A program made the position numbers and the translations under genes. The notes under the pieces are model-generated. The model ran no database searches. It had not been told where the DNA came from and saw nothing but the letters and a program-made list of their open reading frames with translations. Positions 9,221 to 18,298 of a stretch of 64,000 bases of DNA are shown piece by piece. The stretch comes from Candidatus Ideonella esbjergensis (GTDB lineage: Bacteria > Pseudomonadota > Gammaproteobacteria > Burkholderiales > Burkholderiaceae_C). Location: NCBI GenBank assembly GCA_016710065.1, contig JADJLP010000001.1, positions 186,001 through 250,000 of the forward strand. Reading direction: 5' to 3'. Position 1 is the first letter of the stretch, and the number at the start of each line of letters is the position of its first letter.

Positions 9221-9757
9221 ATGAGCCTTTCCAAACGCGAGTTTCTGCAAGCTCGGGGGGCCAGGTTCATGCGCCGCCGCATGCTGCTGGCCGGCGCCGG
9301 CGCCTTGTTGCCCTCAGTGGCTCGCGCCAGCCCGCTGGCCCTGGGCGACGCCGTTCCTTGGCCCAAGCTCACGCTGCTGAACGGCGACGTACTGCAGCCA
9401 CGGCAATGGCAGGGCCAGGCTGCGGTGCTGGTGTTCTTTGCCACCACCTGCCCTTTTTGCCGGCGGCACAACGAGCATGTGGAGAAGCTGCATCAGGCCG
9501 CGCGAGGGTTGCCGTTGCGCGTGTTGGCCGTGGCCCAAGACGGCGATGCCGAGCTTGTGCGGGCCTATGTGCGCGAGCACCAGTACCACTTCCAGGTGAC
9601 GTTGGACAGCGCGGTGCTGCGGCCGCTGTTCAGCCAGCGCCAGATCATCCCGCTGACCTGCGTGGTGGACCGTGCCGGCAAGCTGCGCGAGCTGCTGCCG
9701 GGCGAAATGTTCGAGGAAGATTTGCTGGAGCTGACCCGCTGGGCCAAGGCCGGTTGA
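9221..9757 (+). CDS. TlpA-like thioredoxin-fold protein (SoxW-like)
   Basis: An exported thiol-disulfide protein of about 178 residues. It begins MSLSKREFLQ, with a twin-arginine-like RRRMLLAGAGALLPSVARA signal. The thioredoxin domain has the redox site FFATTCPFCRRH (CxxC) and the cis-proline region IIPLTCVVD, with the TlpA/AhpC-TSA pattern LLNGDVLQPRQWQGQAAVLVF. The third gene position after soxAX suggests a SoxW-like role, keeping SoxYZ or SoxAX thiols reduced; this is inferred from context. An upstream in-frame ATG at 9200 overlaps soxX. It converges with the CsoR-like gene. Confidence 0.85.
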   Translation: MSLSKREFLQARGARFMRRRMLLAGAGALLPSVARASPLALGDAVPWPKLTLLNGDVLQPRQWQGQAAVLVFFATTCPFCRRHNEHVEKLHQAARGLPLRVLAVAQDGDAELVRAYVREHQYHFQVTLDSAVLRPLFSQRQIIPLTCVVDRAGKLRELLPGEMFEEDLLELTRWAKAG

Positions 9758-9779
9758 GTACCGGCGCGCGCAAGCTGAA

Positions 9780-10070
9780 TCAGCGCACCTTGCCCAGCAT
9801 GGTCTGCACCTCGTCCAGCACTTCGGTGAGCTGCTTGCGACCCTTGGGGTTGTCGCCCATCTTGGTGCCCAGCTCCTGCTCCATGTAGCACACCGTCATG
9901 CGCACATAGGTACTGTCCAGCGCCTTGCGCACAGCCGCCATCTGGCTTGCCACGTCGATGCAGGGTTGGCCCTCTTCGATCATTCGCTGGATGCCGCGCA
10001 GCTGGCCTTCGGCCCGCTTCAGGCGGTTCATGATGTCGTTGCGGCTTTTGTCGTCGATCAGGTTCGACAT
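9780..10070 (-). CDS. CsoR/FrmR-family (DUF156) small repressor with non-classical thiol positions
   Basis: A 96-residue all-helical repressor. The N-terminal RLKRAEGQLRGIQRMIEEGQPCIDV is the family signature, with the conserved Cys37. CsoR copper sensors then need His and Cys at about +25 and +29, and FrmR a His at +25. Here those positions are Tyr62 and Glu66, and a cysteine lies at 61 (RMTVCYMEQEL). Copper binding by the classical Cys-His-Cys set is therefore unlikely. The gene converges with the sox cluster end, so a thiol or persulfide sensor like CstR is attractive, although CstR cysteines are spaced 29 apart, not 24. Function is inferred. Confidence 0.88.
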   Translation of the reverse strand: MSNLIDDKSRNDIMNRLKRAEGQLRGIQRMIEEGQPCIDVASQMAAVRKALDSTYVRMTVCYMEQELGTKMGDNPKGRKQLTEVLDEVQTMLGKVR

Positions 10071-10158
10071 GGTGCAAGGCGCCCTCTCGGGTCGCTCGGG
10101 GTGACGTGATGACGCATTGTCCCTGCTTTGGCTGGGCCAAGCTTGATCTGGGCCTGCT

Positions 10159-10965
10159 TCAGAGTGTGAAGTCGTAGGTCACGGTCAGCGGTGCATGGTC
10201 GCTGAACCGCTGGTCCTTGTAGACCGAGGCCGTGCGCGCCAGCGCCGCCAACTTGGGAGTGGCCAGGTGGTAATCGATGCGCCAACCCACGTTGTTGGCC
10301 CAGGCCTGGCCGCGGTTGCTCCACCAGGTGTAGGCCTCGCCGATGGTCTCGGGGTGCAGCTGGCGGTACACGTCCACCAGGCCGCCCTCACCCTTGGCCA
10401 CACCCAGCAACTTGCTCATCCAGGCCCGCTCCTCGGGGGTGAAGCCCGAGTTCTTCTGGTTGCTGCGCCAGTTCTTCAGGTCGATCTCCTTGTGCGCGAT
10501 GTTGATGTCGCCCACCAGGATGAACTCGCGCTCCTTCTTCAACGCCATCAGGCGCGGCCACACGGCGTCGAGAAAGCGGAACTTGGCCAACTGCCGGTCC
10601 TCGCCCGACGAGCCGCTGGGGAAGTAACTGCTGATGATGCTGAGCTTGCGCTGCGGCGTGTCGTAGCGGCACTCCACATAGCGGCCCTCGGCGTCGAACT
10701 CTTCGCTGCCAATGCCGGTGATCACGTCGGTGGGTTCCTGCCGCGTGTACAAGCCCACGCCCGAATAGCCCTTCTTCTCGGCGTAGTGGAAGTGCCCGGC
10801 CATGCCGGCCACGCTGTCGAACGTGCCTTCCACGGTGTCGGCCTGGGCCTTCACTTCCTGCACCCCCATACAATCCGGGCGCTGCTTTTCGGTCCACTCC
10901 TGGAAGCCCTTGGTGGCCGCTGAACGGATGCCGTTCAGGTTGAGCGAGACGAGTTTGAAACCCAC
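10159..10965 (-). CDS. xthA: Exodeoxyribonuclease III
   Basis: A 268-residue AP endonuclease and 3'-5' exonuclease of base-excision repair. Family motifs are present in order: LVSLNLNGIRSA, GVQEVKAQ (metal Glu), GYSGVGLYTR, GDINIAHKEIDLKN (catalytic Asp/Asn), TWWSNRGQAWANNVGWRIDYHL and the terminal FSDHAPLTVTYDF (catalytic His). The length matches the family. The start ATG is only 14 bases from the divergent pyrE start, so each gene's promoter must lie inside the other's coding sequence. Confidence 0.96.
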   Translation of the reverse strand: MGFKLVSLNLNGIRSAATKGFQEWTEKQRPDCMGVQEVKAQADTVEGTFDSVAGMAGHFHYAEKKGYSGVGLYTRQEPTDVITGIGSEEFDAEGRYVECRYDTPQRKLSIISSYFPSGSSGEDRQLAKFRFLDAVWPRLMALKKEREFILVGDINIAHKEIDLKNWRSNQKNSGFTPEERAWMSKLLGVAKGEGGLVDVYRQLHPETIGEAYTWWSNRGQAWANNVGWRIDYHLATPKLAALARTASVYKDQRFSDHAPLTVTYDFTL

Positions 10966-10979
10966 GGGGAAATCCTTCC

Positions 10980-11669
10980 ATGACCAACAATGTTTCCGCC
11001 CAGACCGCCGACCCGCTGGCGCAGGACTTCGTGAAGTTCTCGGTCGATGCAGGGGTGCTGCGTTTCGGCGAGTTCACCACCAAGGCTGGGCGCAAGTCTC
11101 CGTACTTCTTCAACACCGGCCTGTTCGACGACGGCGAGAAGCTGATGAAGCTCGGCGAATTCTATGCACGCCGGCTGCTCGCGTCAGGCCTGCCTTTCGA
11201 CATGCTGTTCGGCCCGGCCTACAAGGGCATCACCCTGGCTGCCGCCGTGGCCATAGGCCTGGCGCGCGAGGGCCGCAGCGTGCCCTACGCCTACAACCGC
11301 AAGGAGGCGAAAGACCACGGTGAGGGCGGCACGCTGGTGGGCGCCAAGGTGCAGGGCCGGGTGCTGATCATCGACGACGTGATCACCGACGGCGCCTCCA
11401 AGCGCGAGGCCGCCGACATGATCCGCGCCGCTGGCGCCTTGCCGGTGGGCGTGGTCATCACCATGGACCGCCAGGAGCGCGCGTCCGACGACCCGGCCCA
11501 CACCCGCTCGGGCGTGCAGTACGTGGAGCAGGAACTGGGCCTGAAGGTGCTGTCCATCGCCAGCCTGGCCGACCTGATGCAGTTCCTGCAAACCACCGGC
11601 GATGCGCAACTGGCCGCCAATCTGGATCGCGTGGCGGCCTACCGCGCCCGCTACGGGGTTGCGGAATGA
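10980..11669 (+). CDS. pyrE: Orotate phosphoribosyltransferase
   Basis: A 229-residue enzyme that converts orotate and PRPP to OMP in pyrimidine synthesis. The PRPP-binding motif VLIIDDVITDGASKREA is intact, and the active-site loop is YAYNRKEAKDHGEGG. FGPAYKGITLAA is the N-terminal type I phosphoribosyltransferase block. The start ATG lies behind GGGGAAATCC. The stop overlaps the ATG of the next gene (11666-11669), suggesting translational coupling. Confidence 0.97.
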   Translation: MTNNVSAQTADPLAQDFVKFSVDAGVLRFGEFTTKAGRKSPYFFNTGLFDDGEKLMKLGEFYARRLLASGLPFDMLFGPAYKGITLAAAVAIGLAREGRSVPYAYNRKEAKDHGEGGTLVGAKVQGRVLIIDDVITDGASKREAADMIRAAGALPVGVVITMDRQERASDDPAHTRSGVQYVEQELGLKVLSIASLADLMQFLQTTGDAQLAANLDRVAAYRARYGVAE

Positions 11670-12019
11670 ACGCCGCTGCCACCCGCGCTGCGCTGACCTT
11701 GATATTGAGCCTGGCGGCAGGTGCTGCCTGGGCCGCGCCGACCACCTATGTGTGCGAGGACAAGCAGGTGCTCAAGGTCACGTCCACGCCGTTCCGGGTG
11801 CAGGTGGAAGTGGGCACCGAGCGCTGGGTGGCCACGCGCATCCGCGCTGGCCGCGACGCTTATTTCATGAACAAGGCCAAGGGCGTGAAACTGCTGCTGA
11901 ATCGCAGTGATCTGGAGTTGCAACGCCCGGCCGGCACGCTGCGCTGCAAACTGCTGCCGCACGGCATGCCGCCCGAGAACTTGTACGTGGCGCCCTACGC
12001 CTCTGCGCCGGGGCGCTGA
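11666..12019 (+). CDS. Small secreted protein, possible MliC-like fold
   Basis: A 117-residue exported protein of unknown function, overlapping the pyrE stop by 4 bases. The signal peptide (MNAAATRAALTLILSLAAGA, cleavage near AWAAPTTY) precedes a mature domain with two cysteines (YVCEDKQ and GTLRCKLL) and alternating beta-strand character (VLKVTSTPFRVQVEV). The size, the disulfide spacing and the YxC start recall lysozyme inhibitors of the MliC group, but the match is weak and no diagnostic motif can be named. Treat it as a hypothetical periplasmic protein. Confidence 0.7.
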   Translation: MNAAATRAALTLILSLAAGAAWAAPTTYVCEDKQVLKVTSTPFRVQVEVGTERWVATRIRAGRDAYFMNKAKGVKLLLNRSDLELQRPAGTLRCKLLPHGMPPENLYVAPYASAPGR

Positions 12020-12039
12020 AGCCACGCACCACCTTCACG

Positions 12040-12057
12040 CCCCCGCCTTCGCGGGGG
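12040..12057. terminator. Hairpin between convergent gene ends
   Basis: CCCCCGC-CTTC-GCGGGGG forms a perfect 7-bp stem with a tetraloop, followed by GCGGGAATGACG, half of an ATTCCC/GGGAAT-type dispersed repeat. It lies in the 102-base gap between the pyrE unit and gatB and could stop transcription from both sides; there is no T-run. Confidence 0.5.
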
Positions 12058-12121
12058 CAGGCTCTGCGCGGGAATGACGAAATACCGCGCGGCGATGACG
12101 ATCCGGGCCGGGTCCAGGCAA

Positions 12122-13588
12122 TCAGCCCAGCCGCGCCTTGAGCAGTTCGGTGGCTTGGGCCGGGTTGGCCTTGCCCTTGCTGGCCTTCATCACCTGGCCC
12201 ACCAGCGCGTTGAAGGCCTTGTCCTTGCCTGACTTGTACTCTTCCACCGATTTGGCGTTGGCGGCGATCACCTCGTCGACGATACCCGCCAGCGCGCCGG
12301 TGTCGTTCATCTGCTTGAGGCCCTTGGCCTCGATGATCTGGTCCACATCCGAACCCGCACCGGCCCACAGCGCGTCAAACACCTGGCGCGCCGCGTTGTT
12401 CGAGACCGTGCCATCCTGGATGCGGCTGATCAGCGCCGCCAGCGTGGCCGGCGCCACTGGCGCTTCTGCGATGCTGCGATCCTCGGTGTTGAGGCGCTTG
12501 CTGACCTCGCCCATCAGCCAATTGGCCACCAGCTTTGGCTGCTTGCACAGCTCGCGCGCAGCCTCGTAATAGCGGGCAAAGGCTCGGCTCTGCGTCACCA
12601 TCGTCGCGTCATAGGCGGGCAGGCCGTCTTGCGTCACGAAGCGTTGGGCCATGGCCTGCGGCAACTCCGGCATCTCGCCGCGCACGCGCTCCACCCACTC
12701 GGGTGCGATCACCAGCGGTGGCAGATCCGGGTCAGGGAAATAGCGGTAGTCGGCCGAGTCTTCCTTGCTGCGCATGGCGCGGGTCTCTCCCCGGTCGGGG
12801 TTGTAGAGCACGGTGGCCTGCTGGATCTTGCGGCCATCTTCCAGCTCGTCGATCTGCCAGTTCACCTCGTAGTGCACGGCGTCCACCAGGTAGCGGAAGC
12901 TGTTGAGGTTCTTGATCTCGCGGCGCGTGCCATAGGGCTCGCCGGGGCGGCGCACCGAGACGTTGACGTCGCAGCGGAACGAGCCCTCTTGCATGTTGCC
13001 GTCGCAGATGCCCAGCCACATCACCAGCGCGTGCAGGGTCTTGGCGTATTCGCAGGCCTCGGCGGCCGAGCGCATGTCGGGCTCGGAGACGATCTCCAGC
13101 AGCGGCGTGCCGGCGCGGTTCAGGTCGATGCCCGAACAAGGCTGCCCATGACTGTCGTGGAAGTCCTCATGCAGGCTCTTGCCGGCATCTTCCTCCAGGT
13201 GGGCACGGGTGAGCTGCACGGTCTTCTTCTGGTCACCCACGAAGAATTCCACGCTGCCGCCCTGCACCACCGGGATCTCGAACTGCGAGATCTGGTAGCC
13301 CTTGGGCAGGTCGGGGTAGAAGTAGTTCTTGCGCGCGAAGATGGACAGTGGTGCAACCTTGGCGCCCACCGCCAGGCCGAAGCGGATGGCACGTTCCACC
13401 GCTGCGCGGTTGAGCACCGGCAGCGTGCCCGGCAGGGCCAGATCAACGGGCGAGGCCTGGGTGTTGGGCTCGGCGCCGAAGGCGGTGGACGAGCCGCTGA
13501 AGATCTTCGACAGCGTCGAGAGCTGCACATGGTTTTCCAGGCCGATCACGACCTCGTAGCCACGGATGAGTTGAGCTTGGCTGGACAT
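12122..13588 (-). CDS. gatB: Asp-tRNA(Asn)/Glu-tRNA(Gln) amidotransferase subunit B
   Basis: A 488-residue tRNA-binding and kinase subunit of GatCAB, which amidates Glu-tRNA(Gln) or Asp-tRNA(Asn). The start MSSQAQLIRGYEVVIGLENH at 13588 is supported by the family block VIGLENHVQLSTLSKIFSGSS. Further motifs are ARKNYFYPDLPKGYQISQFE, IDLNRAGTPLLEIVSEPD and EIKNLNSFRY. The C-terminal YqeY-like tail (DALWAGAGSDVDQIIEAKGL) is complete. It is last in gatC-gatA-gatB, two bases after gatA. A longer open frame extends upstream into gatA but is not coding. Confidence 0.97.
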   Translation of the reverse strand: MSSQAQLIRGYEVVIGLENHVQLSTLSKIFSGSSTAFGAEPNTQASPVDLALPGTLPVLNRAAVERAIRFGLAVGAKVAPLSIFARKNYFYPDLPKGYQISQFEIPVVQGGSVEFFVGDQKKTVQLTRAHLEEDAGKSLHEDFHDSHGQPCSGIDLNRAGTPLLEIVSEPDMRSAAEACEYAKTLHALVMWLGICDGNMQEGSFRCDVNVSVRRPGEPYGTRREIKNLNSFRYLVDAVHYEVNWQIDELEDGRKIQQATVLYNPDRGETRAMRSKEDSADYRYFPDPDLPPLVIAPEWVERVRGEMPELPQAMAQRFVTQDGLPAYDATMVTQSRAFARYYEAARELCKQPKLVANWLMGEVSKRLNTEDRSIAEAPVAPATLAALISRIQDGTVSNNAARQVFDALWAGAGSDVDQIIEAKGLKQMNDTGALAGIVDEVIAANAKSVEEYKSGKDKAFNALVGQVMKASKGKANPAQATELLKARLG

Positions 13589-13590
13589 GT

Positions 13591-15080
<1,490 letters not shown>

Positions 15081-15084
<4 letters not shown>

Positions 15085-15380
15085 TCGATCACCTTGGGCA
15101 CGAGGAACAAGCCGTTCTCCACGGCGGGCGCGCTGGCCTGGTTGCGTTCGCGGTCATTGCCTTCGCTGACCACGTCGTCGCGCAGGCGCAGTTGCACCTC
15201 CTGCACCGCCGACAGCGGCGTGTACAGCGGCTCGATGCCGCGGGTGTCCACCGCGCTCATCCGCTGCACGATGTCGAAGAAGCCGTTGAGCTGGGTGAGC
15301 ATCGCGCCGGCCTCGCCGCTGGAGAGCTCCAGCCTGGCCAGATGGGCGATGCGGCTCACATCCTGGGGGGTGAGTGCCAT
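15081..15380 (-). CDS. gatC: Asp/Glu-tRNA amidotransferase subunit C
   Basis: A 99-residue stabilising subunit that wraps GatA and GatB. It begins MALTPQDVSRIAHLARLELS (ATG at 15380) and ends with the typical LRDDVVSEGN...PAVENGLFLVPKVIE. It is the first gene of gatCAB. The 308-base gap to mreB holds the promoters of both divergent operons. Confidence 0.96.
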
Positions 15381-15688
15381 GGTGACTTTCTGGTGAAACC
15401 TGAGGGTGTGGCCACCGGGGTTGCGCAGGCCCGGGTAGGGCTGGAAAGCAGTCGTGCCATGCGTAAAAAACGAGCACAACCACCCGGCGCGCAAAGGGTG
15501 ATGGGGTATTATCTACGGTTATCCACAAGCCCCGGTGCGGGGCCCTGGGAGCAGGCACAGCAGCCCGTTTCCGGCCTCGAAATCGCGCCTTTTCCCATTC
15601 ATGCCCCCGCGTCTGAGCGTCTCGCCCGCGTCCGAAGTGACCGTCGGGGGGAAGCCCAGGCTGCAACTGAAACAGTGATCGCCCGACC
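15381..15688. other. Divergent intergenic region gatC/mreB
   Basis: About 310 bases without a gene. It contains a perfect 9-mer TTATCCACA (15519-15527), the DnaA-box consensus, just after the AT-richer patch GGGTATTATCTACGG. No further boxes are nearby, so it is not an origin. Promoters for both operons should be here, but no strong -35/-10 pair stands out. Confidence 0.5.
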
Positions 15689-16732
15689 ATGTTTTCTTCC
15701 CTGCGTCGCTACTTTTCCACCGACCTCGCCATCGACCTTGGCACGGCCAACACCCTGATCTACGTGCGTGGCAAGGGCATCGTGCTCGACGAACCCTCGG
15801 TCGTCTCCATCCGCCACGAAGGCGGCCCCAGCGGCAAGAAGACCATCCAGGCCGTGGGCCACGAGGCCAAGGCCATGCTGGGCAAGGTGCCCGGCAACAT
15901 CGAGGCCATCCGCCCGATGAAGGACGGCGTGATCGCCGACTTCACCGTCACCGAGCAGATGCTCAAGCAGTTCATCAAGATGGTGCATCCGCGCTCGGTG
16001 CTCAAGCCCAGCCCGCGCATCATCATCTGCGTGCCCTGCGGTTCCACCCAGGTCGAGCGCCGCGCCATCCGCGAATCGGCTCTGGGCGCCGGCGCCTCCG
16101 AGGTCTACCTGATCGAAGAGCCGATGGCTGCGGCCATCGGTGCCGGCTTGCCGGTGAGCGAGGCCTCGGGCTCGATGGTGGTGGACATCGGCGGCGGCAC
16201 CACCGAGGTGGGCGTTATCTCGCTCGGCGGCATGGTCTACAAGGGCTCGGTGCGTGTGGGGGGCGACAAGTTCGACGAAGCCATCATCAACTACATCCGC
16301 CGCAACTACGGCATGCTGATCGGTGAGCCCACGGCCGAGTCCATCAAGAAGAACATCGGCTCGGCCTTCCCCGGCTCCGAGGTCAAGGAGATGGAGGTCA
16401 AGGGCCGCAACCTCAGCGAGGGTGTGCCGCGCAGCTTCACCATCAGCTCGAACGAGATCCTCGAAGCGCTCACCGACCCGCTGAACCAGATCGTCTCGGC
16501 CGTGAAGAACGCGCTCGAGCAGACTCCCCCAGAGCTGGGCGCGGACATTGCCGAGCGCGGCATGATGCTCACCGGCGGCGGCGCGCTGCTGCGCGACCTG
16601 GACCGCCTGCTGGCCGAAGAAACCGGCCTGCCGGTGCTGGTGGCCGAAGACCCGCTGACCTGCGTGGTGCGCGGTTGCGGCATGGCCCTGGAGCGCATGG
16701 AGCGCCTGGGTTCGATCTTCACCTCAGAATGA
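15689..16732 (+). CDS. mreB: Rod shape-determining protein MreB
   Basis: A 347-residue bacterial actin that organises the lateral cell-wall synthesis complex. The actin-fold ATP-binding motifs are present: DLAIDLGTANTLIY (phosphate 1), VVDIGGGTTEVGVISLGG (phosphate 2) and MMLTGGGALLRDLD (adenosine). The N-terminal MFSSLRRYFSTD is the usual amphipathic membrane-binding segment. It heads mreBCD-mrdA-rodA. Confidence 0.98.
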   Translation: MFSSLRRYFSTDLAIDLGTANTLIYVRGKGIVLDEPSVVSIRHEGGPSGKKTIQAVGHEAKAMLGKVPGNIEAIRPMKDGVIADFTVTEQMLKQFIKMVHPRSVLKPSPRIIICVPCGSTQVERRAIRESALGAGASEVYLIEEPMAAAIGAGLPVSEASGSMVVDIGGGTTEVGVISLGGMVYKGSVRVGGDKFDEAIINYIRRNYGMLIGEPTAESIKKNIGSAFPGSEVKEMEVKGRNLSEGVPRSFTISSNEILEALTDPLNQIVSAVKNALEQTPPELGADIAERGMMLTGGGALLRDLDRLLAEETGLPVLVAEDPLTCVVRGCGMALERMERLGSIFTSE

Positions 16733-16739
16733 ACGTGGG

Positions 16740-16814
16740 CACCCGGTCTCGGGGCACCGAGCCCGCCCTCCGAGAGGGTTCTCAGGCCGCTCGGGGCGGC
16801 CCGGCGCTGGCCTG
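16740..16814 (-). repeat. Dispersed three-hairpin repeat, copy C (inverted)
   Basis: The reverse complement reads CAGGCCAGCGCCGG, a GCCG...CGGC hairpin, an ACCCTCTCGGAGGG hairpin, and a CTCGGTGCCCCGAG hairpin ending GGGTG, the same order as copies A and B. It lies between mreB and mreC, genes of one operon, where it could reduce expression of downstream genes or stabilise mreB mRNA. Confidence 0.8.
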
Positions 16815-16848
16815 AGGCTTCGCGCTCGAAACGTTGCGGCAGTCGTCC

Positions 16849-17775
16849 ATGCCCCTCGGTACGTTCGACCGCACCCCGCCGCCCTTCTTCCGGCAAGGCC
16901 TCTCGGCCCTGACCAAGCTGGTGCTGTACTCGGCGCTGGCCATCTTCCTGATGGCGGCGGACAACCGTTTTACGCTCACCCAGCCTGTGCGTGCCACCGC
17001 CGCCACTGCGCTGCTGCCCGTGGTGCGCGTGTTGGCCGTGCCGGTGCAGATCTGGGACGGCGGCGCCGACTACCTGCGTGGACTGAAGGCGGCACTCGAC
17101 AATGAAAACGCGATGCGCGCCAAGCTGGCGCTGCAGGCCGAAAAATCCTCGCGCGTGGCGCAACTGGCGGCCGAGAACACGCGGCTGCGGGCCTTGCTGG
17201 AGTTGCGTCCCACCGTGCAGGTCAAGACCCAGACGGCCGAGGTGCTGTACGAGGCACCCGATCCGGCTTCGCGCAAGTTCTTCCTTGACCGGGGCGCGAG
17301 CCATGGCATCTTGCCGGGCTCGCCAGTGATCAATGACGCCGGCGTGCTGGGCCAGGTGACGCGGGTCTACCCGCTCTCCAGCGAAGTGACCTTGTTGGTG
17401 GACAACGAGGCCGCCATCCCGGTGCTCAACGCCCGTACCGAGCACCGCAGTGCGGCCTTCGGCATTGGCAAGGACGGCGCGATGGAGCTGCGCTTCATGG
17501 CCGGCAATGACGACGTGCAGGTGGGTGACCTGCTGGTCACCAGTGGTGTCGACGGCGTCTACCCGCCCGGCCTGCAGGTGGCCAAGGTGACCCAGGTGGA
17601 TCGCCGCGCCGATTCGGCCTTCGCCCACATCGCGCTCGCCCCCACCGCACGGCCCGACGCCGTGCGCCATGTGCTGGTGCTGGAGCCCGTAGGGGTGCAG
17701 TTGCCGCCCAGGCCTGAAACGCCGTCGGAACAAGGGCCGCCCACGCGCGGCAAGAAGCGGGAGCCACGCCGATGA
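16849..17775 (+). CDS. mreC: Rod shape-determining protein MreC
   Basis: A 308-residue inner-membrane protein with a periplasmic beta-domain, scaffold of the elongasome. One TM helix (LTKLVLYSALAIFLMAADN) is followed by a coiled coil (LRGLKAALDNENAMRAKLALQAEKSSRVAQL, residues about 80-115) and the MreC beta-barrel block (FFLDRGASHGILPGSPVINDAGVLGQV). ATG at 16849 (MPLGTFDRTPPPFF) is the best start; an upstream TTG at 16834 is less likely. It overlaps mreD by 4 bases. Confidence 0.95.
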   Translation: MPLGTFDRTPPPFFRQGLSALTKLVLYSALAIFLMAADNRFTLTQPVRATAATALLPVVRVLAVPVQIWDGGADYLRGLKAALDNENAMRAKLALQAEKSSRVAQLAAENTRLRALLELRPTVQVKTQTAEVLYEAPDPASRKFFLDRGASHGILPGSPVINDAGVLGQVTRVYPLSSEVTLLVDNEAAIPVLNARTEHRSAAFGIGKDGAMELRFMAGNDDVQVGDLLVTSGVDGVYPPGLQVAKVTQVDRRADSAFAHIALAPTARPDAVRHVLVLEPVGVQLPPRPETPSEQGPPTRGKKREPRR

Positions 17776-18296
17776 CCATCATGTCGCGCGGTGCCGACCA
17801 GCTTCTGCTGCCCGTGAACCCGCTGTTCCTGTGGTTCTCGCTGGCGGCTGCGCTGGCGGTGCAGTTGGTGCCGCTGGGCCGCCATCCGGCCATGCCCGAT
17901 GTGCTGGCGCTGGTGCTGGTGTTCTGGAATGTGCACCAGCCGCGCCGCGTCAGCGTGGGCTGGGCCTTCATGTTTGGCCTGCTGATCGACGTGCACCAGG
18001 GCGCGCTGCTGGGCCAGCACGCGCTGGCCTACACGCTGCTGAGCTACATAGCCATCGTCATGCACCGCCGCTTGCTGTGGTTTGGCTTGGCCGAGCAAAT
18101 GATGCAGGTGCTGCCGCTGTTCATCGCGGCGCGCGTGGTGTCGGTGGTGGTGCGCCTGATCGCAGGCGACGGCTGGCCGGGCTGGGGTCTGGCACTGGCG
18201 CCGGTGTTCGAGGTGTTGCTTTGGCCGGTGGCCACCTGGCTGCTGCTGGCGCCGCAGCGCCGCCCGCCCGACCCGGACAAAAACCGGCCGCTCTAG
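17772..18296 (+). CDS. mreD: Rod shape-determining protein MreD
   Basis: A 174-residue polytopic inner-membrane protein with about five hydrophobic segments, beginning LLLPVNPLFLWFSLAAALAVQLVP. The FGLLIDVHQGALLGQHALAY block is typical of MreD. It links MreC with RodA/PBP2. ATG overlaps the mreC stop. The next gene starts 2 bases after its stop, so translation is coupled. Confidence 0.93.
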   Translation: MTIMSRGADQLLLPVNPLFLWFSLAAALAVQLVPLGRHPAMPDVLALVLVFWNVHQPRRVSVGWAFMFGLLIDVHQGALLGQHALAYTLLSYIAIVMHRRLLWFGLAEQMMQVLPLFIAARVVSVVVRLIAGDGWPGWGLALAPVFEVLLWPVATWLLLAPQRRPPDPDKNRPL

Positions 18297-18298
18297 CC

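Noticed and set aside
15519..15527. DnaA-box-like TTATCCACA as a replication origin.
   Set aside because: Only one box, no AT-rich unwinding region or dnaA/dnaN genes nearby.
17831..18298. Upstream extension of the mrdA frame through mreD.
   Set aside because: The sequence is a shadow of mreD. The GTG at 18299 leads straight into the PBP2 TM helix.
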